Shown here: in pieces, positions 20,222 through 30,754 of the stretch
Numbering within the stretch: position 1 is the stretch's first letter
Layout: each line of letters opens with the position of its first letter
From: Aurantiochytrium sp. KH105
Taxonomy: Eukaryota; Sar; Bigyra; Thraustochytrida; Thraustochytriidae
NCBI GenBank assembly: GCA_003116975.1
Contig: BGKB01000225.1
Span: 1-64,000 of the forward strand
Length of the DNA: 64,000 nt
Reading direction: 5' to 3'
Program-made: the position numbers and the translations under genes
The notes under the pieces: model-generated
The model's input: the letters and a program-made list of their open reading frames with translations, nothing else
The model's database searches: none
What the model was told of the DNA's origin: nothing

Positions 20222-21023
20222 CTACAGAACATCGGACTCGGTGGCGTCACTGTGCAAATGGTGGTCCTGTCCCCAGGAGGAGATTTCCCACGAGAGCACG
20301 GCGCCATCCGTCACGAGGGCAGATATAGTGCCAATAGAGCTGTATACACACAGTGTACGAGGCATGTTAGTCAGAAATGAACATCAGGCACGCAAGAGGG
20401 CAAAATCAGCGTTACGCTGGTCCAACGTACCAGTTGCCCGAATGAGGCGCGCGATCCGCATTGAGGTCAAGCTGCTTGACAAAGCTGTACAAAACGTTGA
20501 GAACACCTCCGTGCGCAACAAGGAGCACTCGGCGGGAGTTCGGAGCCGAGGCCGCGTCGACAGGTCTGCTAGCGGTTTCGAGAACGACTTGCTCGAGGGC
20601 AGCGCTCGCGCGTTCATACAAGGCGCGACGGGACTCGCCTTCAGGAATTACATAATCGGCATCATTTGTGAAGCCTTCCACAATTTGACGTTTTGCGGGG
20701 TCGCGGCGCGAGTCTGCGATCGAGACGCCCTGCAAGACGCCAGCGTGAAGCTCGCGAAGGCGAGGTTCCTTGTTGACTGTTCCAAGGTTGCAGGCTTTCG
20801 CGATGCAAGTGGCCGTCTCGAAGGCGCGACGCAGGTCTGAGCTAACGGCGTTGTCGAATCCGGTAGCCTTGTGCTGGAGTGCGAGGTAAGAGGCTGTGCG
20901 TGCGGCCTGCTTCTTGCCAAGCTCGGAGAGCTCGGTGTCAAGTTGACCTTGCAAGCGTTTTTCGCGATTAAAGTTGGTCTCCCCATGTCGCACGCACACG
21001 ACGACGACGCGTGTGCCCGCCAT
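20222..21023 (-). CDS. Histidine phosphatase (phosphoglycerate mutase-like), two exons
   Basis: The coding sequence joins 21023..20431 and 20339..20222 on the minus strand (236 aa). Exon 1 has the catalytic RHGETNFNREKRLQGQLD block (about residues 12-29), SDLRRAFETA, RLRELHAGVLQG and LLVAHGGVLN with the second catalytic His. Without splicing the ORF ends in NWYVGPA. Removing the intron 20430..20340 (91 nt, GTACGT to ACAG) restores SGNCSIGTI, the conserved end of the family, and adds 34 more residues. The branch includes cofactor-dependent PGM, TIGAR-like and broad-specificity sugar-phosphate phosphatases; the substrate cannot be fixed. Upstream in-frame sequence to 21551 is Arg/Ser-rich and not used. 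The gene is divergent from TMEM53-like copy B, with 412 bp between starts. Confidence 0.92.
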
Positions 21024-21435
21024 CGTCTCGGCGCGGCGTTGCGCGGAGCGTCGCGCCCAGCGCGGTGTCAGCGCAACCTTTTCCCCTTGCGCGGGCCCTC
21101 TCGCGCGTTGCGGGCGGACACGAGGTTGCTTGTTTTGCGCGAGCCAGCCTCCACTGCACAACCCCACGCGGGACGACGATCCTTCGTTTGTTCCCTTCTC
21201 CTCCCGAGTCCGTGCACCGCTGTGCACCGCGCTTTTTGACTTTCTGCACGTGCACGGGACGAGCGCGGGGAAGAAGAAGCCAAGCTTGGGCGGCCTCCGA
21301 CTTGGGCAGACCCTCAAACCCGCAACTCGACGCGCGCGAGAGCACGGACTTTCGCGGCCCGGGCCTTGGGCGCGCTGCTGCGATTGTCTGGGTCGCGCCG
21401 CGCGGCGACCGAAGGTCGGGTCGGTAGGAAACAGA
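21024..21435. promoter_or_regulatory. Divergent promoter between histidine phosphatase and TMEM53-like copy B
   Basis: 412 bp of GC-rich sequence between opposite start codons. No repeat or defined motif stands out. Frames on both strands stay open by composition, which artificially lengthens both flanking ORFs. Confidence 0.4.
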
Positions 21436-22332
21436 ATGGCGACTTTCGAAGAAGGAGAGCAGGAACAAGACCAAGACCGCCCCCCTTTCGTCGTGCTTGT
21501 GCTGGGCTGGTGGCTGTCGAGCCCAAGGGGCGTGCAAAAGTATGCAGACATTTATGCGTCCCGCGAGGATGTTGCAGAGGTGGTGAGCGTGACATACCAG
21601 ACGTCAGAGCTCATTGTTGACGGCGGGCACGAGCGCGTTTTGCGAGCACTCAAGAGCGCGTGCGACCGCTATCATGCCCAATTCGGCTGCGAGCCGGGTG
21701 TGGTAGTGCATGCCATGAGCAACAACGGAGCCAAGGCCTTGATTGACCTTCTCAAAGCTGTGAAGCGACGCAAGCGGAGATCCAAAAGATCTTCCACCTC
21801 GTCAACATCATCGGCAACTTCATTTGTTCCAGACATTCGAGGATTTGTTTTGGACTCAATGCCTGGAGAACTCACGTTGCGCGCCGCAACTGGTGCAACG
21901 CTCGCTTCGCAAAAGTTGTCAGCGCGAACTGTCGGAGGCGTATCTGGAGCATTGCTTGGATCTCTTGTGCTATTACTGAGACGTACATTGTTGCAGCCAG
22001 CCGTACTTCTCTCGCTTCTGCTCCTCGTCCTTGGAGCACTATACTTGGAAAAAGAGTTGACTCGTATTTACCACTCTTCTTTGACGAGTCTTTCACGCGG
22101 TCCGCCCAAGTTGTTCATGTACTCGCAAGGTGACGATTTGGTTGCTGCCCACGCTGTAGAGTCCGTTGCCGGCGCCATGGAAGCGCAGGGCGATAGTGTT
22201 GCGCTGTGCGAGTTCCAGGCCTCGCCTCACGTCGCGCATCTGCGGACCCACCGCAAGCAGTATCTTACCGCCATTGATGATTTCTTCCGCGACCTGGACA
22301 CTCTTACTGCCGCTGTTGCCGTCGGCCAGTAG
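21436..22332 (+). CDS. TMEM53/DUF829 family alpha/beta-hydrolase-like membrane protein (copy B)
   Basis: A 298-residue paralog of the protein at 18486. Shared blocks: VLVLGWWLSSPRGVQKYADI, VVVHAMSNNGAKAL, PDIRGFVLDSMPGELTLRAA, PKLFMYSQGDDLV and SPHVAHL. Differences include an acidic N-terminus of 15 residues, a Lys/Arg/Ser-rich insert near residue 100-120 and a stronger hydrophobic segment (about 160-205, including LLQPAVLLSLLLLVLGALYL). The residues expected for a Ser-Asp-His triad are present. The frame is open upstream to 20974, but that part is Arg/Ser-rich; ATG 21436 precedes the first conserved strand. Confidence 0.92.
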   Translation: MATFEEGEQEQDQDRPPFVVLVLGWWLSSPRGVQKYADIYASREDVAEVVSVTYQTSELIVDGGHERVLRALKSACDRYHAQFGCEPGVVVHAMSNNGAKALIDLLKAVKRRKRRSKRSSTSSTSSATSFVPDIRGFVLDSMPGELTLRAATGATLASQKLSARTVGGVSGALLGSLVLLLRRTLLQPAVLLSLLLLVLGALYLEKELTRIYHSSLTSLSRGPPKLFMYSQGDDLVAAHAVESVAGAMEAQGDSVALCEFQASPHVAHLRTHRKQYLTAIDDFFRDLDTLTAAVAVGQ

Positions 22333-22873
22333 CAAAAATAAGACGTGGTCTCGTCAGTCTCCATGAACGCCCCCTTTACGAGCTTTCACGGGCCCTTCTC
22401 GCCCGGTCCGATTCATACGCTATGCCTACTAGCCAACTGACTCAGAAAGATCTTTCATTTTGGATTGATTGTGATGGACTGATTGGCTGATTGATCGACG
22501 CCAGTTGCACTGCATTGTAGGTGCCATCATGGTGGTACACAGGGAGGGAAGGAGGTGTCTTTCGCAGCGTGCCCGGGAAGCCTCGTGCCAGCAGCTGCAG
22601 CAGCTGCAGCAGATAAGAAAGGAACGAAAGGAGAAGGCGCGCGGCGGCGACGGGGAGGCGGCCAAGGCGAAGCGACGGAGACGGAGACGGAGACAGCGGC
22701 GACGGGGCCGACGACGGAGAAGCTGGAGGCGTCCTCTGCGGGCGGCGACGATCCTTGCGCACGCGCGCGCCGGGCGCAGACGTCGTCGATTCGAATTGGG
22801 CGTGACGCAAGTGGCGCTCGCGCGGACCGTGCGGCGAGGCGCCTCGGGCTCGCGTACGAAACGGGCGTCGCGG
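22333..22873. other. Intergenic and leader region before the Gag-like ORF
   Basis: The left part is AT-richer and includes a run of GATTGATT-like words (about 22463-22500). The right part is in frame with the Gag-like ORF but encodes a very Arg-rich stretch (about 22610-22870) with no recognisable domain. Translation could start as far up as 22505 or 22529, but I favour 22874. Confidence 0.4.
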
Positions 22874-23731
22874 ATGCGCGCGGCAAGCATGCAGACAGCA
22901 GATGCGAGGAGCGATAGCATCGGGCACGTGTTCGCGAAAGAAACTGTTCCGGAGCTTGATGCCAGCGATGAGCTGCCTTCAGAAAGCGTTCGTATTGCGA
23001 GCCTGAGCAAGCAAGGCGCCGTTGTCGATGTACAAAACGGAAGCAAGCTGTTGCACAGATTTAGCAAGCTTGAACGAAGGAGCGACTGGCCTCTGTTCAA
23101 GCAGAGCATGGAGCTGGTGTTGATGAACTTGGACTGCCATCCGTCTGATATCAAGGTGCAAACCGACGCTGCAACCCAGCGGCAAAAAGATGACGTTCTT
23201 CGGACTCTGCTGGAAAACGCCTTGGAAGACCATTACCTGCACGAATCCCTTTTCGCGGACCCATTACCCTGCGCGGGCCACGAACCGGATCTTCCCGGAC
23301 TGGCGGCTTGGCAGGCGCTCGTCTCCACATATGAGGAACGCTCCGTGTCGAGCAAAATGGAGCTGTACGGAGACTTTATGAGGAGCTTGGAGTCAACGAG
23401 GCGACATGAGCTGACCCCAGAGCGCTTCGCAAGGTGCGTGGCGACCATGAAAGGTCTTGCGGGTCAATTCCGCAATCTCGGGGCGTCAGTGGATGAACTT
23501 GTCATGTTGGGCTTTATGACTGCACTCAATGCGCGAGGAGACAATCGCATCAGCGAGATGCCAGGATTTCATTGTGGCGACTCACTTCGCTGGACACAAT
23601 TTCACGAATTGGCGCGCGATTTCATGGACGAAGAGAGGCGTGCACGCGCTTCACGGCCTGAGCAAGTGCAGCCGAAACGTGGACCTTCTGAGAATGAGGA
23701 TGGAATTTTGTGCAAGCGCGCGAAGCGATAA
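22874..23731 (+). CDS. Copia-type Gag-like (UBN2-like) ORF, solo
   Basis: 285 residues from the ATG at 22874 (22889 also possible; the frame stays open upstream through Arg-rich sequence). The central region follows the layout of Ty1/copia Gag (UBN2-like) domains: FSKLERRSDWPLFKQSMELV, a helical spacer, AAWQALVSTYEERSVSSKME, then a segment with MRSLESTRRHELTPERF and the LRNLGASVDEL-type turn (here FRNLGASVDELVMLGFMTAL). No zinc knuckle, protease, integrase or reverse transcriptase follows, and I see no LTRs. It is either a relic of a retrotransposon or a retained Gag-derived gene; the open frame favours recent insertion or retention. The assignment is from pattern only. Confidence 0.6.
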   Translation: MRAASMQTADARSDSIGHVFAKETVPELDASDELPSESVRIASLSKQGAVVDVQNGSKLLHRFSKLERRSDWPLFKQSMELVLMNLDCHPSDIKVQTDAATQRQKDDVLRTLLENALEDHYLHESLFADPLPCAGHEPDLPGLAAWQALVSTYEERSVSSKMELYGDFMRSLESTRRHELTPERFARCVATMKGLAGQFRNLGASVDELVMLGFMTALNARGDNRISEMPGFHCGDSLRWTQFHELARDFMDEERRARASRPEQVQPKRGPSENEDGILCKRAKR

Positions 23732-24433
23732 GGCCGCCATGTATTTCGGCAGCCTGCAAGCATTCCTTTTATGTATTCAAGTATGAGTCTTTTTGATTGA
23801 TTCTCACACCTCGTCGCCAATTCGCTTTGCAAATATGAAGAGACGAGAGAAGGAGAAAACGATGAAGTTTGGGCGCCCATGTACGTACTTACAGATAAAA
23901 CGTTACCATTTGTGAACAGTTTTTTCTTTGATCCTCTTCCTTTGGGGACGGAACAAGTTTTCGATGTGGCTGCGAGCTTTTATTTCAAGAGTTTTGGCCT
24001 TCAACAAGTAACCGCGTTGCTGCTTTTTTTTTTTTACGGAAAGCAAAGTAAAGAATAATAAGAGTAGGTACGTTTAGGCCTACTCGTTCTTGCATAGCAG
24101 GTCGTGTCACTGTCAACGACATACCTTTTTCCAATCAGCAGACCCCCCAAGGTTCTTCAAGAGAGAGGGGGGAAAAGTCTGTGGCCAAGATCGTCTAGAC
24201 TGATAACGGTGTGTTGCTTATGCAAGCAAGACCGTGTTGGAGTCGTGGGCAAGTCCCTGTATGCAAAAGTAAAAGTCGCTTCGTGCAAGAACGAAGGCCT
24301 GCAAGACCGCGTAGAGGCAAGTCTTTCTAAAAATTTGGCAAATGATCGACAATCGAAACTTGACCATAAAAAAAAAAGCAAATCTCTCGAAAGCTCGACA
24401 ATAAAGAACCAAGAAGGGAGCAAGAAAGGCACA
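23732..24433. other. AT-richer intergenic region
   Basis: 702 bp with a T run near 24026-24037 and no convincing ORF. The frame leading into the HIT gene is open from 24104 but lacks an ATG before 24434, so it is taken as leader. Confidence 0.5.
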
Positions 24434-24901
24434 ATGCGAGCAACGCGCGCGGCGCGGGCGACCGATTGTCTCGGCTGTCGACTGTGCCGGGTTACGGCAG
24501 GGCAGGACGCAGCGCAGCCACTGCTGCACCAAGACTCAAGACTTGTGGCCTTTGCCTCGCAACATCCGCGGAGCGAAGTGCATTGGCTCGTCGCGCCTCG
24601 CGACCACCTCGACCAGGGACACTTGCGGCGGCTTGTCGAAGATGTGAGCGGGCAGGCGCTTTTGCAAGAGATGGTTGACCTCGGCGAGGCGCTCCTGGCG
24701 AAGACCTCGCAGCCGCAGAGCTCGTGGCGGCTCATGTTTCATCGCTGGCCTTTTTACAGTGAGCCACACCTGCATTTGCATGTTATGGCGGGCGATTTTG
24801 TCAACATTTATCGGCGCCTCGCACATGCCACGGGTACGCCGTGGGGGATTTGTGCACGCAGTATGCTAGAAGCCAGCGAGCAAAGTCTTCGTTCTCGTTA
24901 A
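24434..24901 (+). CDS. HIT-family nucleotide hydrolase (HINT3-like)
   Basis: A 155-residue protein starting at ATG 24434 (context CACAATGC). The N-terminus has CLGCRLC, like the Cys pair of HINT proteins. The fold continues with LVAFASQHPRSEVHWLVAPRDHL and ends with WRLMFHRWPFYSEPHLHLHV, which contains the HIT motif H-x-H-x-H. The FHRWPF.S.xHLHLHV layout is closest to HINT3 and aprataxin-like members. HIT enzymes of this branch hydrolyse nucleoside phosphoramidates or adenylylated substrates. No neighbour suggests a pathway. Confidence 0.88.
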   Translation: MRATRAARATDCLGCRLCRVTAGQDAAQPLLHQDSRLVAFASQHPRSEVHWLVAPRDHLDQGHLRRLVEDVSGQALLQEMVDLGEALLAKTSQPQSSWRLMFHRWPFYSEPHLHLHVMAGDFVNIYRRLAHATGTPWGICARSMLEASEQSLRSR

Positions 24902-27900
24902 AAGACCACCGCCGCCACGCGCAGTGCGGCTGTCTCATTCAATGGCATTCAATGGGTCAGCCATGAGCACAGTTTGCTGGCAGCTGCACTGCAAATGTGC
25001 TGGCAATGCAGTGCATCAGGAAATGGTCTGGCGTCGAACCAGTACAAACGTAACGAGACGTAAAAGGGACGTCGGAAGGGGGAGGGGAGAAGCTGCAAAT
25101 CGACACGGTCTCTTTCGGTGAAAGGTACTGGTATACTGCCCGTTCTTGACCGCGCTTTTTCTTTGTTTCGTTCTTTCTTCCTTCCTTCCTTTCTTTCTTA
25201 GCTTGGTTCTCGCTCTTTTTGTATGTCCAGTCGACGGGACGGTCGGGGATGGCATGGGCCACATTTCCTTGTTCAATTCGTGACCGTATCTTTCACTTAG
25301 TGTTTGTTTGCTCAGCGATCACAGGCAAAGCCAGTGCCACTACCAGCTGGAACTGCACTGCATCGGCGCGGAGCTTCGGCAGCGGAGCTTCGGTAGCGGT
25401 CATCAGCAGCTTCAGACGGTCGTTCGGAAGCTGTCTTTTTTTTGTTCTCCCTACCACCGACAGCGAGCACGACTGACAGTAACTACGAGATGAAGCGGTG
25501 CTGCAGCACTCTCTCTCGCTGTCACTGGCCTTCATCCCCTTTGCTCTTTTGGCGGAAAGGAGCGGCAGCGGCAGCGGCGCACGAGCAGCCAGCCCAGACA
25601 TTCGTCTCGATCTGACCGACCGCGAGCATGGCCAGCACAGCACTCCATTACGTTCGAAACTCGTGTCGGCCGCGGCTGCAGCAGCCAGGCAGCGAACCTA
25701 GCCCGCTCTCTCCCGTGCTGCGCGTCCCTCGTGTGCGTCCTTTTGCGGCTTCCGACGCCCACGACTTCAAGGTCTCATTCACGACTGCGATGCGATGGGG
25801 AGCGACGCGACGCGACGCGACGAGCCAGCCTCTGTCAGCAGTGCAGCTCCAGTCAGAAATGGATATGGAATTGTGTGTGTGCCCTCGCACAATTCGCTGC
25901 TTCGTTGGTCGCCGTCGCACAATTCGACTACCTGCCAAGCTACCATCTATCACTGATCAACCGACCACCCACCCACCCACCCACCCACGCTATGGCGGAC
26001 CGCACCTCGACAACCTACCGCCCCTGCTGCAGCTGCAGGTAGCTCGCGCCCGGCGGCAGGCTTTCTTTGCAAGACTGCGCGCACGTACGGGCCGTCGCGG
26101 AGCGGCTGCGGCGCCTCTCGCCGTCGCCGACTTCGGCGGAGGCTTGCTCCATAACGATCCGCAACGAGGCCCCGGCCGCCACCCAGCCGCCATGGCCACC
26201 CGCGTCGAGCCATCAGCCCGGGGCCGAATAATGGATGTCAGCAGTCGCTCGCTCGCTCGCTCGCTCGCTCGTACATTCAATGTCAACAACTGCAGAGGCA
26301 ATGGTTGCTGGCCACGCCATCCATGCCCATGCCTTTCCATCTTTCCCATTCTTTCCTTCCCTTGATGAGAAACGCAGGCTCGGAGCTGCTGTAGGTGTGC
26401 AAAGCGGGGCCCGCGCCGCGGCGCCGACTACCTGGCCGGCCGCCTCCGTCCCATAAGCGCTGTGGGCCGCGGCTGCTTCCAACTCTGCGCGGTCTCTTCG
26501 CGCAGACTCCCCCGGTGCCCCCGGGCCTGCCCCCCTTCCCTTTTTTGCCTTTTGCGTTGTTTCCTGCCTTGAAGCCGCGCGCGACCGGGGCGAGGCCGCG
26601 CGAGGGGAGCGAGACGAGCGCGACGGCGAGGGCGAGACGAACCTGGCGGCGGCGGGCGCGCAGAAATCTGCGGCAAGATGGCGCCGCCGCGGATCCGCTT
26701 GGCGGGTGTTTTCTCGTCTTGTGGTGTTTGGTCTTGGGGTGGCATGGCTGTCGGTCGTGCGCGGGGGCGAGGCGAGGAGGGGCGACTCGAGACCTGCCGG
26801 CGCCGCTGCCAGACCGCAGAGTTGGACCGCCTGGCCGCTCGCTCTGCACGACGCGACGCGGGGCGGGGCGGGGCAGGGCGGGGCGCCATGTGTGGCCGCG
26901 AGGACGGATAAACGACCGAATGAGCGAGGACGAGCGAATGAAGGAATGGAATGAATGAATGAAAGGATGGGAGCCGAGGCGATCCGGGCGACGCGCGAGA
27001 ATCATGTCGAGCAAACCTGGAACGCGAAAGCCGAGCGGGGCGAAGCGAATTATAATCCTGTTACGAGACGCGAAGCGAGAGCAACCAAGTCCAAGCAAGG
27101 ACGCGAGAGAACAAGAACAAGGATAAGAACGAGGATAAGAACAAGCAAGACCACCTCGTTGACACTAACGTCTACTGCGTCCACGTGCACGTGTACGTCT
27201 ACATTCGTAACAAGTTGCAAGCCCAGAGTGAGCGCAAGCGGGGTTGGCCTGTCGAGCGTCACATCGCGTTTGTTCGTTCAGATTGTTGAAAGCCTGAAAG
27301 AAGCTCAACAAAGTCCCCCATCCAGCCGACCCGGAGACTTCCGTTCAAGCATTCGCTCGCTCGATCGCTCGTCCGTCTGTTCCCGGGAAGCGAAGCTCGA
27401 CGCAGCTGCTCCGGCCGAGACCGCAGCGCGAGGCTGATCTCAACGCACGCACGCACGCACGCACGCGCCCCACCCAGCCTGGCCTTTCACAAAGCCGCGA
27501 CCTCGCAACAAGCAAGAGACACGTCGAACGGATCGCGTGCTCGGCCGCATCGCGTCCGGCGGCAATCGCGCGCGGATAGATCCATCCATTCATCGATCCA
27601 TCCGTTCTTCGGCCGCGTCCACGCCGCCGAGGCGGATCGCCTCTGCGCGTTGCCGTTGAATTGACTTGAGCGGAGAAGGACCTACAAAGATACATCAAGC
27701 GAGCAGGACCGAGCAACCGTCTTTCGCAGCGCGGCGCAGCGCGGCCAACTTGGACTGGCCTGACGCCGGTCCACAGCCTCGGAAGGGGGACCCGCGCGCC
27801 TGCCCCACACCAGACAGATAGGCAAAGCAAGCGAGGAGACGCGACGCGGACTCCCGTGACGAGGGGGAGAGAAGGAGCAGTTAGTTGTGTTGAAGCGCGC

Positions 27901-30754
27901 GCGCGACACACGCGGGCGAGAGGACGACCGACGCGCAGCAGTCGAGCGGCGGCGGCCAGCGAAGGCGGCAGTCCTCGATCGCAGCAGTGCGTGTGCCACC
28001 ACCCTCCTGGCTGCTGCAGTCCAGTCGAGCGAGCAGTCCAATCCAAGCTAATCTGGGCCACTCTGCCAGTCGCACTTTCAAGCAACCAAATTCCATTTGT
28101 TGGTTGGTCAATTGTCTCTTTGCGTGCATTTTGCAAGCCCGGCTGTTCCACTTGCGGGCGCCTTTAGTGTAGTGGCGCGGACACGCCCAGCCAGCCAGGT
28201 TGCCAACGCAAGTGCACGCTCGACCGACCTGCCCGCCAGCCGGCCAGCCGGCCAACTTATCTGCGCCCCGCGCGCGATCCCAGGCGGAGGAGGCCAACAA
28301 AGAACCCCCACGCAGCTTTCGCGCGACCGGCCTCGACCCCCCGCGGCGGCCGCGAGCGCAGCCAGGTTTCGAGAAGGGAGCCGATCCCTGCGGCAGAACG
28401 TACTAACAGTTAGTTAGTACTCAGGTGCACAACGGGGCCGCGCAAAAAGAAGAGAGGGGGCACGCGCCGGCAAGCCAAGCCAAGCCAAGCCAAGCCAAGC
28501 GAGGGAGAGCAAGCAGGAGCACGCGTCGGGGCCGCGGGGCTGCAGCCGCCACAGCGAGGGGACAGCCTGCCAGTGGCCGGCCTGTACGCACGGGCAAGTC
28601 TTGGCACGCAGAAGCTCTCATCGCGCGGAGCACCGCGGGCGCGCGCGCGCGTCGCCGGGACCCGCTGCCGGTCGATTTCTTTCATCAATCTCTCCCTCCC
28701 TCATCCATCTCTTGACCTCCCCCGCTCGCACGCGGCAGCAGCAGCCATAACACACCACCCAACCCCGACCTGCCGAGCCGCCAACTCCGTGCTCTAGACG
28801 CCGGGCTCCAGCAGCGCAGGCCGCGTAGCGCAAGCGCCAAACGTAGCCAGCCAGCCCTAGCGGCAGGGGGCGCGCGCCGGCGAGCGGCCGCAGTGGCCGG
28901 CCTTCGCTTCCCTCTCCCTTCTTCCGCGTGCCAAAACCACCAAGCAAAGAAACAAACCCTGGCCGCCCGGAGGAAGCACCGCGGCCGTCTCTGCTGCGTA
29001 CTGCCCGGTGGGGCCCGTGCCGGAGCCAGCCAGCCAGCCCTGCGCAGCAAGCGAGACAGCAATAGATCGATCGATCGATCGATCAAGGGCCGCCGGCTCG
29101 AGGGCTCGTTTGATTGCCTAGTTTCTCCTCCGTCTTTTGTTTACTTGGTCCCGTGTCCCGTGCCGGGCGCGAGAGCCGCTCTCCGAGGCCGCGAGGGCTG
29201 TACGCGCGCGCGGAGAGAGGAGAGAAGAGACAGAGAGCGCGGCGAGCTCGTGCGGCCGTCCCTCGCTCGCGCGCGCTTTCTGTCTCGCGCCGCGTGCACG
29301 CGCACGTCGCTGTCGCGCGTGCATAGATTGAGTGAGAGGCAGCGAGCTAGGCGAGACGTACAGCGAGCGAGGAGCGGCTCTGCGGCCGCCGCAGTGCAGA
29401 GAGAGAAGAGCACAAGGAAGGGCGACAAACCCGAGACCTTCTCTCCGGCAGGCAGCAAGGCGAGCGAGCGAGCGAGCGACAGCAGCGCCCGCCCGTCCGT
29501 CGCCGCCGAGATCTCCCAAGCGAGCCCGAGCCCAGAACCGGCAGAGGCCAGGAGCGAGCGAGCGTAGCGAGCGTCCGCCTTCCGGGTTAGTTGGATCTAC
29601 CTGGCTGGCGATTGCTTGCTTTCTTTCTTTCCTCCTTTCTTCTCCATCGCAGCCAAGCCTACATCCGCACGGCGCTCGCTCAGCCCACTCGGCTCAGCGA
29701 GAGACGCACGACCGCAGGCAGACCGGCAGCAGCAGCGGCGGCGGCAGCAGCAGGAGCAGGCGCGGGACGAGCCCCGTGGCCCCACGGCGGGCAGCCAGCC
29801 CAGGCCTCCCTTGCAGCCCGGTCTCTCTCCCTCCCTCCCAAGCCAGCAAGCAAGCCATCCATCCATCCATCCATCCGCTCGCGCCTCGTCCAGGCGCGCA
29901 GTGCAGCGCACGCCCGTGACGGTCGCGAGCGGGTCTCGAGTGGCCTCCGCAGCGCGTCTGCGCGACGTACGTTCGTCTTGCCCAGGCCTCCGCCCTCCTT
30001 CGCCTCGCTGAGCGCGGGCGCCTCGCAGACGGAGCGTCCCATTCATTCATCCCTCAAGCCCGCTAAAGGCCGAGCGCTGCAAAGCCAAGCAAGCCGCGCC
30101 AAGCCTTGCCAAGCGAGAGCAGAGCAGAGCAGAGCAGAGCAAGACAGCGAGCGAAAGCCGCGCGAGGCCGTCCGTCCGTCTGTCGATTCCAGGCTCGGCC
30201 GAGAGTCTCGCGGCCGTCGCGCGAGATCAGGAAGCAGCGGGCAGGGAAGGCAAGGAGGAAGGAAGGAAGGAAGGAAGGAAGGAAGCAGCGCGAGAGACCC
30301 AGGCTCGCCCCCGCCCGCCTCGCCGGAGATAGATACGCAGAAAGCAAGCAAGCAAGCAAACCCGAGACGCAGGAGACCGGGCGCGACGCGAGGAGACGCG
30401 AGGCGAGGCGAGGATCCGGGCGGCGCGGCCGGCGCGAAGGGAGCTGCGGACGGTCTCGCAGGCCGGGCGGCTTGGCTTGGCGCGGCAGAAGTCGGGTCTC
30501 CGGGAGAGCGGGTCGCAGTCGCTCGCATCGGGGACTCGGGTGGGAGAGCCATCCATCACTCGGCGACCCAAGGCGCCTCGCCTGACCTGACGTCGATCGG
30601 TCGGCCGGTCAGCGGAAGAAGACCAAAAAGCAAAGCGGGGTCGGTCGCCTGACCGACGCGAGCGACCCTGGTTGCCGTCGGCCGCAACGGACTCGGGCAT
30701 CGGCAGAGCGAAGCAGCAGAGCAGACACGGAACGAGCGAGCGCCGGTGAACAGG
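24902..30754. repeat. 5.9-kb gene-free, GC-rich simple-repeat region
   Basis: No ORF in this stretch matches a family; all long ones are Arg/Ala/Pro/Ser-rich on both strands. It is packed with short tandem repeats: ACCC (25970-25992), CGCT (26242-26271), GGATAAGAAC-like repeats (27115-27145), ACGC (27441-27467), CCAAG (28476-28500), GATC (29066-29086), GAGC (29460-29478), CCAT (29852-29876), AGAGC (30116-30140), AAGG (30255-30282) and AAGC (30338-30358). An inverted repeat lies at about 28400-28420. The last part is presumably promoter and 5' UTR of the gene at 30755; the rest could hold a non-coding RNA or chromosomal element, but nothing shows it. Confidence 0.5.
28400..28420. repeat. Short inverted repeat GTACTAAC...GTTAGTAC
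   Basis: Two 8-nt arms separated by 5 nt can form a hairpin. It stands out as AT-rich sequence in a GC-rich stretch. The function is unknown. Confidence 0.5.

Noticed and set aside
20974..21435. N-terminal extension of TMEM53-like copy B
   Set aside because: It is Arg/Ser-rich sequence antisense to the histidine phosphatase gene start and its promoter.
25000..25120. Possible tRNA on the minus strand (GGTTCGACGCC resembles a B box)
   Set aside because: No A box, no acceptor stem pairing and a mismatch in the T stem.
29591..30652. 353-codon plus-strand ORF upstream of the polyQ gene
   Set aside because: It is Arg/Ser/Ala/Pro-rich and created by tandem repeats; the opposite strand is equally open.
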